DNA of 64,000 nt from CAWKOH01 sp963851245 (GCA_963851245.1 CAWKOH010000003.1:620001-684000), one strand, 5' to 3'; numbered from the stretch's first letter, positions 1-9,396 are shown. Notes: generated by a model not told the origin, from the sequence alone. A program made the numbers and translations.

Positions 1-441
1 GCCCCCTGATTTCGAAATGAGCAGCACGCCTTTACGGTCGAACTGCCAGGAGACGGCGCCGGGCTCGGCCATGGACCCGCCGTTTTTGGAGAAGACGGCC
101 CGGATGTCGGAGCCGGTGCGGTTCCTGTTGTCAGTAAGGCACTCGACGATGACCGCCACCCCGCTCGGAGCGTATCCCTCGTAAGAGACCTGTTCGTACC
201 GCACCCCCTCGAGCTCGCCGGTCCCCCTCTTGATGGCCCTCTCAATCGTATCGAGGGGCACCGATGCCTCCCTCGCCTTCTGGAACATGGTGCGCAGGGT
301 GGGGTTGGAATCGGGGTCCCCGCCTCCCTCTCGTGCTGCCACTTCGACCTGGCGGATCAGCTTGGCGAAGAGCTTGCCCCGGGCTTTGTCGGCCGCGCCC
401 TTCTTGTGCTTGATCGTCGCCCATTTGCTGTGCCCTGACAT
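1..441 (-). CDS. yebC: YebC/PmpR-family transcriptional regulator (3' end outside window)
   Basis: Reading down from ATG at 441 gives 147 codons opening MSGHSKWATIKHKKGAADK, the hallmark N-terminus of the YebC/PmpR family (about 250 residues when complete). The frame continues through QKAREASVPLDTIERAIKRG and YEGYAPSGVAVIVECLTDN, both family-typical, and runs off the left edge. Family members are DNA-binding regulators, and recent work links some to translation of proline-rich stretches; which applies here cannot be judged. It lies 22 bp downstream of pdxT on the same strand, the order seen in mycobacteria, so it is probably the distal gene of the same transcript. Confidence 0.93.
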   Translation of the reverse strand, partial: MSGHSKWATIKHKKGAADKARGKLFAKLIRQVEVAAREGGGDPDSNPTLRTMFQKAREASVPLDTIERAIKRGTGELEGVRYEQVSYEGYAPSGVAVIVECLTDNRNRTGSDIRAVFSKNGGSMAEPGAVSWQFDRKGVLLISKSGG

Positions 442-463
442 ACCGTGCTCTACCTCCTCCGTA

Positions 464-1126
464 CTACGACCGGGATGCGCTCGGGCTGCCGGCCGCGGCG
501 CTCTTCAGGAACTGTTCGTGCAGCCGGGAGTCCCCGGACAATTCGGGATGGAACGCCGCCACCAGGATCGGCCCCTGCCGGCAGAGCACGGGCCGGGGCC
601 GGCCTTCGGCGTCAGTGACGGTCGCCAGCACCTCCACCTCTGGTCCCACCCGCTCGACCACCGGAGCCCGGATGAAGACGGCGTGGAACCCGTTCGCCAA
701 CCCCTCGACCTCGAGGTCCGCCTCAAAGGAGTCGACCTGACGTCCGAAGGCATTGCGGCGGACGTCGATGTCGATGGCGCCCAGAGCCCGCTGATCGGGC
801 CGACCGTCGACGATCCGGGTGCCGAGCAGGATCATGCCGGCGCAGGTCCCGAAAGCCGGCATCCCCTCACGTAACCGCTCGTTGAGCGGCTCGGTCAAGC
901 CGGAGGAGTCGAGGAGGAGCGACATAGTGGTGGACTCGCCACCCGGAAGCACGAGCATGTCGACGCCCTCCAGGTCGGACGGGGTCCGCACCTCGACGGG
1001 GATGATTCCCAGTCCGGTTAGGGCCTGACAGTGCTCCCTAACGGCGCCTTGTAGGGCCAGAACCCCGACCGGGCGCGGACCCGGACGGCCCGAACTGGAG
1101 GCGCCGTAACCGTCCGCGATGCGCAC
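464..1126 (-). CDS. pdxT: Pyridoxal 5'-phosphate synthase glutaminase subunit
   Basis: Class-I-like glutaminase (220 aa) that releases ammonia from glutamine and passes it to PdxS for direct PLP synthesis. Visible signatures are PGGEST (about residues 61-66), the nucleophile Cys95 in GTCAGM, and the His193/Glu195 pair in AAFHPE, so the triad is intact. The start is GTG at 1126; the first 18 or so residues precede the conserved VGVLALQGAVREH strand, so a later start is possible. It follows pdxS by 45 bp on the same strand and the two almost certainly form one dodecameric PLP synthase. Confidence 0.95.
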   Translation of the reverse strand: MRIADGYGASSSGRPGPRPVGVLALQGAVREHCQALTGLGIIPVEVRTPSDLEGVDMLVLPGGESTTMSLLLDSSGLTEPLNERLREGMPAFGTCAGMILLGTRIVDGRPDQRALGAIDIDVRRNAFGRQVDSFEADLEVEGLANGFHAVFIRAPVVERVGPEVEVLATVTDAEGRPRPVLCRQGPILVAAFHPELSGDSRLHEQFLKSAAAGSPSASRS

Positions 1127-1171
1127 CTGGAGGGATCCTTTCCATAGAAATCACTCTACCCTCGGGCCCCG

Positions 1172-2068
1172 CTACCAGCCTCGATCGGAGAGGCGAACTT
1201 CCACCTGGCTCGACTCCTCGCCTCGCATGGCGTCGCCGAGCCCCCTACTCACCTTGGCCACGATCTGAGCGTCGCGATAGTGGGTCGTCGCTTCGACGAT
1301 GGCGCGGGCGAAGCGAGGTGGGTCGGAACTCTTGAAGATCCCGCTCCCCACGAAGCAGGCCTCGGCGCCGAGCTGCATGACCAGGGCGGCATCAGCCGGG
1401 GTGGCGATGCCGCCGGCGCAGAACAACGGAACCGGCAGCTGGCCCGTCTCGGCCAGCTCCTGGACCAGGCCCACCGGGGCCTGCAGCTGCTTGGCCCACT
1501 GATAGATCTCCGCCGAGTCGGCCTGGGTGATCTTGCGGATGTCCCCGGTGATGGACCGCAGGTGGCGCACGGCCTCCTTGATGTCTCCGGTGCCCGCCTC
1601 GCCCTTAGATCGGATCATGGCTGCGCCCTCGGATATCCGGCGCAGGGCTTCACCGAGGTTGGTCGCCCCGCACACGAAGGGAACAGTGAAAGCCCACTTG
1701 TCGATGTGGTGGAGCTCGTCGGCGGGGGTCAGCACCTCGCTTTCGTCGATGTAGTCGACACCGAGCGACTCGAGGACCTGAGCCTCGCCGAAGTGCCCGA
1801 TGCGAGCCTTGGCCATCACCGGGATAGTGACCTGAGCCTTGATGCCCTCGATCAGGGCCGGGTCGCTCATCCGGGCCACACCCCCCTGGCGGCGGATGTC
1901 GGCCGGCACTCGCTCCAGAGCCATGACCGATACGGCTCCGGAGTCCTCGGCGATCTTGGCCTGCTCGGGCGTGACCACGTCCATGATCACGCCGCCGCGG
2001 AGCATCTCGGCCAGGCCGCGCTTGACCAGGTCGGTGCCGGTGCGACGGGGGGTTTCAGAGGCTGCCAT
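1172..2068 (-). CDS. pdxS: Pyridoxal 5'-phosphate synthase lyase subunit
   Basis: A 298-residue TIM-barrel synthase that condenses ribose 5-phosphate (or ribulose 5-phosphate), glyceraldehyde 3-phosphate and PdxT-derived ammonia into PLP. ATG at 2068 gives the usual short leader before GTDLVKRGLAEML; the frame stays open upstream to 2110 but that extension is not conserved. Asp30 in VIMDVVTPEQA and Lys87 in VMAKARIGHF match the residues that form the substrate Schiff bases in characterised PdxS. Length is normal for the family (about 290-300). pdxT lies immediately downstream. Confidence 0.96.
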   Translation of the reverse strand: MAASETPRRTGTDLVKRGLAEMLRGGVIMDVVTPEQAKIAEDSGAVSVMALERVPADIRRQGGVARMSDPALIEGIKAQVTIPVMAKARIGHFGEAQVLESLGVDYIDESEVLTPADELHHIDKWAFTVPFVCGATNLGEALRRISEGAAMIRSKGEAGTGDIKEAVRHLRSITGDIRKITQADSAEIYQWAKQLQAPVGLVQELAETGQLPVPLFCAGGIATPADAALVMQLGAEACFVGSGIFKSSDPPRFARAIVEATTHYRDAQIVAKVSRGLGDAMRGEESSQVEVRLSDRGW

Positions 2069-2121
2069 ACAACCAGTGTACGGCCCCGGTCCGGACCGAC
2101 CCGGCGCCATTTCGCAGGCTG

Positions 2122-3228
2122 TCAGGGGGTTACGGCGGGCACGTTGCCTACGGGAACGAGCTCGATCCAGGTTTTTCCGGGGGTCAACTGGACGGGGCCG
2201 CCGGTGACGTTCTGGTAGGTAGCCACTGTGGTCAGACCGGGACGGGTCCAGGTCCCCCGGAGGATCTTGCCGTCACTCAGGAACCAGGCCTGGCCGGTCC
2301 CGGTGAGCACTCCCTCGGGTATCGGAGTCGGAGGCACGCCCTCTCCTACCGCCATCCCTGAGGTCACGTAGCTGATGAACAGGACAACAACGTTGGTCGC
2401 GACAATCGGATGACCGGCCGCGTCGACGTCCGTGGTCCCGTTTTGGCTTCTAACCCAGCCGCCCGCACTGGCGCTGTACTGCCAGTAAACGGACGCGTCG
2501 GGGAAGTGGATGGCGATACTGGCGGCCGGTCCCGCGGCAGGTCCGCCGAACTGACTCCCGCTCGGCACGTACGCGAACAACGGCGCCGGCGCTGTCTTCG
2601 TCTTCGATAGATGGGCCAGAGACAGCACATTCGAGTAAAGGTTGTCCGGCGCCACATTGGGGCCGGCTCGGTAGAACAGGCCTGGTTCGCTGTTCTGGGT
2701 TACCGCCGTGACCGGTTGCGACTCCAGGATCGGCAGGAAGTTGGCGTTGGTCCCGGAGAAGACGTACACGGGGTGATTGAGATCGTCGGCGATGTATTCG
2801 TCGGTCAGCCGGCCTGAGCGCACCGGTCCGACGACGGTGGGGTAGTCCGATTGGAATACGGCGGCCAGACGGGTCAAACCTCCCTCGACCATCTCCTCGT
2901 AGACGACATCTGCCTGCCCTATTCCCGTCTGCGGGCGAGCCGCGTCGACGTTGTCGATCTTGACGACCACCGCCGGGGCGAGCAACTGGGCCGCGCTGCT
3001 GGGGGCCAGGCCCGTAAGGGGCGACACCGGGGGCGGGGGGGGTTGGGTGGTGGTGGTCGTGGTGGTCGGCGGAAGGGTGGTCGTAGCCGTCGTAGCAGGC
3101 GCCGCCACTTTGTGATGGCTACCGCAAGCGCCGAGCGTGGTCAGGACGGCGACCGAGGCTGCCAGCAACCCGAGGCTTCCGCGGCTGACGCTGGTGCTGT
3201 CCTCCTGGCCGGAGCTGATTCGCTTCAC
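2122..3228 (-). CDS. DUF3048-domain lipoprotein
   Basis: 368 residues from GTG at 3228, which overlaps the stop of the upstream gene as GTGA, indicating translational coupling. The N-terminus is a lipoprotein signal: hydrophobic residues 19-33, then LGAC with Cys35 as the lipidated residue. A proline/threonine-rich linker (about 45-70) leads to a DUF3048-type domain (about 75-368) with the typical PLTGL, ARPQTGIGQADVVYEE and GPVRSGR segments. DUF3048 proteins are secreted or membrane-anchored and of unknown function; a cell-surface role is inferred from the signal only. The frame stays open upstream to 3717 but is then out of register with the M48-like gene and should not be included. Confidence 0.85.
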   Translation of the reverse strand: MKRISSGQEDSTSVSRGSLGLLAASVAVLTTLGACGSHHKVAAPATTATTTLPPTTTTTTTQPPPPPVSPLTGLAPSSAAQLLAPAVVVKIDNVDAARPQTGIGQADVVYEEMVEGGLTRLAAVFQSDYPTVVGPVRSGRLTDEYIADDLNHPVYVFSGTNANFLPILESQPVTAVTQNSEPGLFYRAGPNVAPDNLYSNVLSLAHLSKTKTAPAPLFAYVPSGSQFGGPAAGPAASIAIHFPDASVYWQYSASAGGWVRSQNGTTDVDAAGHPIVATNVVVLFISYVTSGMAVGEGVPPTPIPEGVLTGTGQAWFLSDGKILRGTWTRPGLTTVATYQNVTGGPVQLTPGKTWIELVPVGNVPAVTP

Positions 3229-3941
3229 AGTTCCCGCAGGGCCTCTATCCGCTCGCGAAGCGGAAGGCGGCCCCTGTCGATGGGAACCCCGCTCCTCGGA
3301 TCGGCCAGCCACAGATGAGCCATACAGGAGGGCTGGTTGTCCACCACCGCGCCCTTGGCCTCGATCTTCTCCAGGGCGGCGGCCAGTCCGGGCGGGTAGC
3401 GGGTGAGGGCCACAGCCGCCTGGTCCGCACCGGCGTCCCGATCGGCCGGCACCGCCGCGCCGCGTCCCAATCCGAAGGTGGCGACCAGGATCGTCGCCGG
3501 GAAGGTTTCGTTCCGGCGGATCTGGACCAACTCCTCTGCCAGCACCGCTTCGAGTTCCACCCGGTCGAGCTCCGACAACAGGCCTGTGGTCACACCCAGG
3601 ACGGCCCGGCTCGGTTTCGTACCGGCGGCCAGGGCATTGAGCCCGGGACTGTCGATAACCATCAGCCTGGGCTGGCGCACGCCGGCGCTGGTGCTGAGCC
3701 CCTCGACCAGGTTGCACAGCCGGGCATCCCCCTTCGGGTCGGCGTCACGGCCCCCGACCCGAGCCAGCACCCGCCGGTCGCCGGCCATCCGGCACCATAC
3801 GGCCAGAGCCGCTGCCACCACGAAGAAGGCCACGATGCCGAAGATGGGCCCGGACGCGATGCCAACCACGACTCCTACGACCAGGGCTGGGGTGACGACA
3901 AAGGGGGCTGCGGCGCGCACCGCTCTGGTACCTGGCGTCAC
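3225..3941 (-). CDS. HtpX/M48-like protein with destroyed zinc site (pseudopeptidase)
   Basis: 238 residues from GTG at 3941. Residues 11-50 contain two hydrophobic segments, followed by an M48-like fold: PRLMVIDSPGLNALAAG and the ELEAVLA helix are typical of HtpX-type peptidases. The position of the zinc motif HExxH reads EELVQ (136-140), so both zinc-binding histidines are missing, and the downstream ExxAD ligand segment reads DAGAD. The protein is therefore expected to be proteolytically inactive, though the fold seems intact and the frame is clean. It is translationally coupled (GTGA) to the DUF3048 lipoprotein, so the two may act together at the envelope. Function unknown. Confidence 0.7.
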   Translation of the reverse strand: MTPGTRAVRAAAPFVVTPALVVGVVVGIASGPIFGIVAFFVVAAALAVWCRMAGDRRVLARVGGRDADPKGDARLCNLVEGLSTSAGVRQPRLMVIDSPGLNALAAGTKPSRAVLGVTTGLLSELDRVELEAVLAEELVQIRRNETFPATILVATFGLGRGAAVPADRDAGADQAAVALTRYPPGLAAALEKIEAKGAVVDNQPSCMAHLWLADPRSGVPIDRGRLPLRERIEALREL

Positions 3942-4011
3942 GAAGGGGCCCTACGCATTTGCGGTCACATGGTAGGCGGCTCCGCCTACGGCGGAGAAAC
4001 CGGCTGGCTGG

Positions 4012-5088
4012 CTACCGGCCCTTGATCGCCACCTCGTACAACTCCATGTAGCGCCGGGCCAGGCTGTCGAGTGAGAAACCGGACGCGCGTTCCAGAGCGT
4101 TATCGACCATGGTGTCGATGTCCGGTCCTCTAGCGAGCGCCTGGCGGAGAGCCTTGGCCAAGGCGCCCGCATCCCCGGGCGGGGTGAGAATGGCATCCCG
4201 GCCGGGCCGGGCGACGTTGCGGTAGCCGTCCAGATCGGAGGCAACCACCGGCGTTGATGCCGCCATCCCCTCGAGAAGAATCACTCCGAAACTCTCTCCA
4301 TGGATGGACGGGGCACACAGGACGTCCGCTCCTTTGATCCGGCGAATCTTCTCCGCTTCGCTGATCACGCCGAGCCACTCGATCCGCCCGTCCTCGGCTG
4401 TCTGGGTCTGCAGCCGCTCGGTCTCAGGCCCGTGCGACCCGACCCAGAGCCGTACATCGGGTCCCAACATGTCCATGGCCTCGATGAGCACGGCCAGCCC
4501 TTTGCGGGGCTCGTGCCGGCCCACGAACATCACCGTGGGGCCCTCCGAGGGCCAGGGGTCGGCGTCCCGGAACAGCTCCAGATCGATGCCGTTCCACACC
4601 AGCTCGTACTCACCACCGAGCACCTTGGCGATGGTGTCGCGAGCTTCGGCGGAAACGGCGGCCCGGACCGTCAGGCGGTTGGTCGCCCACAATGCCAGCG
4701 GCTTGAACGCCCGGTACCAGGCGCTGGTCCCCGAGCGGTGGAACGTTCCGACCAACGGGTCGTCGCTGAACACCATTCCGGTCAGGGTGGGCCCCGGCGC
4801 CAACGGCTCATGAATGTGGACGACGTCGAAGTCCTCGTCCCGGAGGGCCCTTATGGTCCTCAAGGAGGCAGACGGGTCGGGAGCGATGGCAGCCATCGAT
4901 CCGTTGGACGCGGCCGGGATCGAATTGCCGAGGGGGGTTACCGCCGGGTCGGGGGGAGGGCCGTCGCACGGAGCGAGAATGCGGGCGTCGACGCCCAGGC
5001 CGCGCAGGGCGCGCCCGAGGCCGAGGACCTGGCCTTGAACACCTCCCGGAAGGGTAAGGCTGTAGGGGCATACCAGTCCGACCCTCAC
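4012..5088 (-). CDS. pimA: Phosphatidylinositol alpha-mannosyltransferase (GT4, PimA-like)
   Basis: 358 residues from GTG at 5088, overlapping the upstream acyltransferase stop as GTGA. It is a GT-B glycosyltransferase: N-terminal VRVGLVCPYSLTLPGGVQGQ is the PimA-type opening that binds the lipid acceptor, FDVVHIHEP follows, and the C-terminal half has FVGRHEPRKGL and the EX7E motif in GESFGVILLEG that contacts GDP-mannose. The expected reaction is transfer of mannose from GDP-Man to phosphatidyl-myo-inositol at the inner leaflet, the first PIM step. Neighbours encode the PI(P) synthase and the acyltransferase of the same pathway, which makes PimA much more likely than a generic GT4. Confidence 0.9.
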   Translation of the reverse strand: MRVGLVCPYSLTLPGGVQGQVLGLGRALRGLGVDARILAPCDGPPPDPAVTPLGNSIPAASNGSMAAIAPDPSASLRTIRALRDEDFDVVHIHEPLAPGPTLTGMVFSDDPLVGTFHRSGTSAWYRAFKPLALWATNRLTVRAAVSAEARDTIAKVLGGEYELVWNGIDLELFRDADPWPSEGPTVMFVGRHEPRKGLAVLIEAMDMLGPDVRLWVGSHGPETERLQTQTAEDGRIEWLGVISEAEKIRRIKGADVLCAPSIHGESFGVILLEGMAASTPVVASDLDGYRNVARPGRDAILTPPGDAGALAKALRQALARGPDIDTMVDNALERASGFSLDSLARRYMELYEVAIKGR

Positions 5089-6130
5089 GGTGACGAACCT
5101 ACCTGGCTCCGGGCCCACGCCCGCGGACGCGCCAGCTGGTCCAGGTCGCTGGGCCAATTCGGCTGCATCAGGTGCCACTGAGTGGGGGCTTTGCGGATCA
5201 AGCCTTCGAACTCCCGGGCCAATCGTTCGGTCCCCATGGCCACGTCCTCACGAAGACGGCCACGCCGTTCGATCAGGAGAGGGGGGCGGAACACGCCGAC
5301 GTGCTCCTCGGGCCGGGACCCGAAGTACACGGCGCAGGGCAGGACAGTGGCACCTGTCCGCAAGGCGAGAGTCACCGGCCCCGCCGGTAACCGGGTGCGC
5401 TCCCCGAAGAACTTCACCTCAACGCTCGCTGCTCCCCCGACGACGCGGTCGGCCGGCAGGCAAAGCACCTCATTGCGAGCCAGAACTTGCCGCGCATGCG
5501 GCAGCGGCCCCGCTGCCGGTGGGAATGACCCGCATCCCGAGTCGCTCCCTGAGCGACACGAACCAATCGAACACGTCGACCGGCTCGAGCTGCTCCACCA
5601 CCACGTTCATCGGGTTGCCTCGCAATGCCAAATCGCAGCCGCACCATTCCCATCCGCCCAGGTGAGGCAAGGCCAGGATCGTCCCCCGGCCGGCGGCCCG
5701 GGCCGCTTCGAGATGCTCATAGCCCTCGTACCGGGCCCCCGCCATGACCTGATCAGGTCGCAGGCTCGGAAGCCTGAGAGTTTCGGCCCAGTATCTCGCG
5801 TAGGACCCGAAGGCTTGGTCGACCGAACGGCTCAAGCGCCGTCCATCGACGTCCGGGCCATAGACGCGCCGCAGGTGGCGGGCCACCAACTGCCGGCGGC
5901 GGGCCATCGCGGTCGGACGGATAGACAGGTAGGAGCCGCGCGACAGACATCGCTCCGACCGTCTCCGCCAGCGTCCGGCTTAGAGACGGAGGAAGGGCGG
6001 CCGCGATGGCCGCGCCCGCCCGAAACGCGCTGAGGGCCGGCGAGGGCCGGGGACGGCGGTTCAGGTGAGGGTCTTCAGGGACGACGGGTGCCGGTCCGGC
6101 GCCGGAAGGGCGTGGCGGCGGCGCGGTCAC
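5085..6130 (-). CDS. patA: PIM acyltransferase (LpxL/HtrB family), frame broken twice
   Basis: Three consecutive frames together read as one lysophospholipid/lauroyl acyltransferase of about 330 residues, the size of PIM acyltransferase (Rv2611c/PatA type). The N-terminal part carries AFRAGAAIAAALPPSL; the second carries ILALPHLGGWEWCG (HxxxxE-type active site) and VVVEQLEPVDVF; the third carries VKFFGERTRLPAGP and QWHLMQPNWPSD. The frame changes near 5945-5960 and again near 5485-5492, where one extra base converts VLARNEVLCLPAD into a stop. The start is unsettled: ATG 6130 overlaps pgsA by 56 bp and no later ATG or GTG is convincing. Expected role: acylating the mannose of PIM1/PIM2. Indel error is more likely than decay because both flanking pathway genes are intact. 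Confidence 0.8.
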
Positions 6131-6947
6131 CGTTGGATTCGTTCATGCGGGCGGTGCGGGCCTGACGCCGTTCGTGCCACCGCATCGTGGCACCGGTCCG
6201 GCGGGACCCTTCCGCGTACCGGTCGGCGCGCGGCACCCAGCCGTTCGCCTCCCGCCAGGCCCGCCAGCGGGCCGACATGGCCAGTGACCCCAGGCCCGAG
6301 GGGTCCCGGTCGTAGCTCCCGCGCCGCACGAACACCTTCCGCTCGGCTGGGGGCGGCCCGTGACCGGCGCGGTTGGCCTGGCGCCAGACCATGACGAAGC
6401 GCTGAACAGCGGTCAGGCTGGTCAGGGCCAGCATGAACCACAACAGCGGGATCATCACGAAGCTGAAGGCCAACGCCGCGCACAGCACCACGATCCGCTC
6501 GGCCCGCTCCATCAGCCCACCCTTGGCCGAGAACCCCAGCGACTCGGCCCTGGCTCGTTCGTAGGAGACCAGGAAAGAGACCCCGAGCACGGCGACCGGC
6601 AGGAGGGCGATGTGCCCGTGGTAGCGGTCCAGCATGTACCAGGCCAGGGCGCCGAGCACGAGCATGTCGGCCACCCGGTCGCACACCGAGTCGAAGAAAG
6701 CCCCCCTCATGCTGGACCGGCCCGACGCCTTGGCAACGGCACCGTCCAGCACGTCGAGGACCGCCGAAGTGATCAGTAGACCCAGGCCGAGCCCGAGCCG
6801 TCCCGTGGCGATGGCCCCCGCCGTGGTGATGGCCAGCAGCAGACCCAAGGCGGTGATGTGGTCGGCAGACAGGCCGGTCCGCTCCAAGGCGCTCCCGACC
6901 GGTTTCACCACCTTGTCTACGCCCGAACGGAACCGTCCGTCAAACAC
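6075..6947 (-). CDS. pgsA: CDP-alcohol phosphatidyltransferase, phosphatidylinositol-phosphate synthase-like
   Basis: 290 residues with several membrane segments between about 30 and 185. The CDP-alcohol phosphotransferase signature runs from Asp65: DVLDGAVAK followed by GAFFDSVCD, giving the four aspartates (65, 68, 86, 90) that bind metal and CDP-DAG. In actinobacteria with this context the enzyme joins CDP-diacylglycerol and inositol phosphate to make PI phosphate, the precursor for PIMs. The C-terminal 90 residues after the membrane domain are basic and low in hydrophobicity, longer than in mycobacterial PgsA1. It heads the pgsA-patA-pimA run, and a divergent EF-G-like gene begins 180 bp away. 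Confidence 0.88.
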   Translation of the reverse strand: MFDGRFRSGVDKVVKPVGSALERTGLSADHITALGLLLAITTAGAIATGRLGLGLGLLITSAVLDVLDGAVAKASGRSSMRGAFFDSVCDRVADMLVLGALAWYMLDRYHGHIALLPVAVLGVSFLVSYERARAESLGFSAKGGLMERAERIVVLCAALAFSFVMIPLLWFMLALTSLTAVQRFVMVWRQANRAGHGPPPAERKVFVRRGSYDRDPSGLGSLAMSARWRAWREANGWVPRADRYAEGSRRTGATMRWHERRQARTARMNESNGDRAAATPFRRRTGTRRP

Positions 6948-7129
6948 TCCCAGTGTCTCCTCACGCCATACCCGGCTCCTTGAATGCCGGCGGAGGCTGC
7001 TCTGTCAGTCGGTTACCAGGCTACCAGGCAGGGCGGTTACTCTGGCGTTTATGCAGGCCCGGGACCATCCCGGGACCAGGGAGGAGGGCAATTGTCCGGG
7101 GGGAACGACGTGCTCGGGGGGGACAGGAA

Positions 7130-9190
7130 TTGAAGGTTTACCCGCCTGCGGCGATTCGCAACGTCGCCTTCGTCGGTCACGGCGGATCAGGTAAGACAAC
7201 ACTGACCGAAGCCCTGCTCCACCGGTCCGGGGCCATCGGGCGGCCAGGACGGGTCGAGGATGCCTCGACCGTCACCGACTTCGAGCCCGAGGAACAGAAG
7301 CGGAGCCTGTCCATCTCAGTGGGTCTGGCGCCGATCGAGTGGGACGGTCACAAGATCAACCTCCTCGACTGCCCCGGGTACGCCGATTTCGCCCCCGAAG
7401 CCATAGCGGCCCTTCGGGTGGCGGATCTGGCCGTGTTCGTGATCAGCGCCGTCGAGGGGGTGGAGGTCCAGACCGAGGCCATGTGGAAGGCTGCGGCCGC
7501 CCTGGGGTTGCCCCGCCTCATCTTCATAAACAAGCTGGACCGGGAGCGAGCCTCATTCGAGCGCACCCTGGAACAGCTGCAGGAGAGCTTCGGGGCGGGA
7601 GTGGCACCCCTCGAGCTTCCTATCGGCGAGGAGGCCGCCTTCCGCGGGGTCGCCGACCTGCTCTCGGACACGGCCATCACCTACGACGGAGGGAATCCGA
7701 CGTCCGGTCCCATCCCCGAAGAGATGGCCGTCCACGAGCACACCGTCCACGACACCCTGGTGGAAGGCATTGTCGTCGCCGACGACGAGCTAATGGAGCG
7801 CTACCTGGAAGGGGAGATCCCGACGGTCAAGCAGCTCGAGGAGACGCTGGCCCACGGAGTCGCCTCGGGCCAGGTCTTCCCGGTCGTATGCGGCTCGGCG
7901 ACCAAGGAAATCGCCGTGGACCGTCTGGCCAGCTTCATCTGCGAGATCGGACCCTCCCCCCTGGACCGTCCCGCGGTGGAGGTAACGGCCGGATCGGATT
8001 CGGCGGAGGTGGCCCCTGATCCAACCGGTCAGCCTCTGGCCTGGGTCTGGAAGACCGTCGTCGACCGGCACGTGGGCAAGATCAGCCTCTTCAAGGTCCT
8101 CTCCGGGACGGTGAAGTCGGACGACGTACTGGTGAACGCCCGCACCCACTCCGACGAGCGTCTGCACAGCCCCTTCACGCTGCGAGGCAAGGAACAGCAA
8201 CCGATCGGAGAGCTCCCCGTCGGAGACATCGGGGCGGTGGCCAAGCTCCCCGACGTCGTCACTGGTGACACGCTGGCCCCCAAGGGGACGCCGGTCGCCG
8301 TCCTACCGCTGGAGGTGCCCGAGCCGGCGCTCACGATTGGCATCCGGCCTCGCTCCAAAGGGGACGAGGACAAGCTCATGACCGCCCTGCACCGCCTCCA
8401 AGAGGAGGATCCGGTGCTGACTGTGAGGCGCGACGACGAGACCCATCAGACCCTGCTCGGGGGCCTGGGCGAGACCCACCTGGCCATCGTCACCGAGCGC
8501 CTGGCCCGGAAGTTCGGGGTCGAGGTAGAGACCGAGCCGGTCGTCGTCCCTTACCGGGAGACGGTCACGGGCTCGGCCGAAGCGGAAGGCAAGTACAAGA
8601 AACAGACGGGCGGCCACGGCCAGTTCGGCGTTGCCAACATTCGGATGGAGCCGCTGGAGCGCGGCGCCGGGTTCGGGTTCGTCGACCACATTGTGGGTGG
8701 GGCCATTCCCCGCCAGTTCATCCCGGCCGTGCAGAAGGGCATCGAGGAAGCCATGGCATCGGGTGGGGTTCACGGCTGGCCCGTCGTCGACGTCCAGGTC
8801 ACGCTGTTCGACGGCAAGTTTCACAGCGTCGACTCCTCTGAGATGAGTTTCAAGATGGCCGGCTCCCTGGCTTTTCGCGAGGCCATGGAAAAGTCGGGGC
8901 CCATCCTGCTCGAGCCCATCTCCAGGCTGGAGGTCTTCGTGCCCTCGGCCTTTCAGGGGGACGTGATGGGCGATCTCAACGGACGGCGGGGCCGCGTTCA
9001 GGGCACGGAAGCCGGAGACGACGAGTCCATCATCACTGCCCTCGTCCCGACCTCAGAGATCCTCCGTTACGCCATCGACTTGCGCTCGATGACCGGCGGC
9101 CGGGGTCGGTTCCACGCCGAGCACGACCACTACGATCCGCTTCCCCAGCACCTCTGGGCGGCGGTGACCAAGCCCAACTCCTCCAGCTGA
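7130..9190 (+). CDS. EF-G-like translational GTPase (second elongation factor G type)
   Basis: 686 residues if translation starts at TTG 7130, preceded by a purine-rich GGACAGGA; the same frame is open from 6953 but the extra 59 residues are not EF-G-like. The G domain has GHGGSGKTTL (P-loop), DCPGYADF (G3) and FINKLDRE (G4), then domain II, III/V and the domain IV segment QTGGHGQFG. The sequence resembles the FusA2-type paralogue of actinobacteria rather than housekeeping EF-G: G2 and switch regions are shorter and no tuf or ribosomal genes are adjacent. Its role (ribosome rescue, recycling or stress translation) cannot be decided. Divergent from pgsA; convergent with the amidohydrolase. Confidence 0.88.
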   Translation: MKVYPPAAIRNVAFVGHGGSGKTTLTEALLHRSGAIGRPGRVEDASTVTDFEPEEQKRSLSISVGLAPIEWDGHKINLLDCPGYADFAPEAIAALRVADLAVFVISAVEGVEVQTEAMWKAAAALGLPRLIFINKLDRERASFERTLEQLQESFGAGVAPLELPIGEEAAFRGVADLLSDTAITYDGGNPTSGPIPEEMAVHEHTVHDTLVEGIVVADDELMERYLEGEIPTVKQLEETLAHGVASGQVFPVVCGSATKEIAVDRLASFICEIGPSPLDRPAVEVTAGSDSAEVAPDPTGQPLAWVWKTVVDRHVGKISLFKVLSGTVKSDDVLVNARTHSDERLHSPFTLRGKEQQPIGELPVGDIGAVAKLPDVVTGDTLAPKGTPVAVLPLEVPEPALTIGIRPRSKGDEDKLMTALHRLQEEDPVLTVRRDDETHQTLLGGLGETHLAIVTERLARKFGVEVETEPVVVPYRETVTGSAEAEGKYKKQTGGHGQFGVANIRMEPLERGAGFGFVDHIVGGAIPRQFIPAVQKGIEEAMASGGVHGWPVVDVQVTLFDGKFHSVDSSEMSFKMAGSLAFREAMEKSGPILLEPISRLEVFVPSAFQGDVMGDLNGRRGRVQGTEAGDDESIITALVPTSEILRYAIDLRSMTGGRGRFHAEHDHYDPLPQHLWAAVTKPNSSS

Positions 9191-9301
9191 CCAACTGCGG
9201 CCACTTATCGGTTGGCCCCGAATTGAGCGCTCACGCCCGCCGTGGTTCAAGAGACCTGCCTCGGTGCCGGCGCGAGGCGTTCTTACGGTTGAGGGTCCAG
9301 G

Positions 9302-9347
9302 ACCACGAGATTCCGGTCCGTTTCTCCTGGGCCGGAATCTCGCTGGT
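9302..9347. repeat. 46-bp palindromic repeat, copy 1
   Basis: An almost perfect inverted repeat with arms beginning ACCACGAGATTCCGG and ending CCGGAATCTCGCTGGT, one bulged base and a short loop. A second copy of the same length lies at 12005-12050 with 41 of 46 identical positions. This copy sits between the convergent stops of the EF-G-like gene (9190) and the amidohydrolase (9397), so it may also act as a bidirectional transcription terminator; there is no T-run. Confidence 0.75.
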
Positions 9348-9396
9348 ATCTGAAGCCTTTCCGGAGCTGTCGATTATCTCAACGACTTCAGGGCCT

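Noticed and set aside
2122..3717. A longer 531-residue version of the DUF3048 protein
   Set aside because: The extra N-terminal part reads through the M48-like gene in the wrong frame; the lipoprotein signal starts at GTG 3228.
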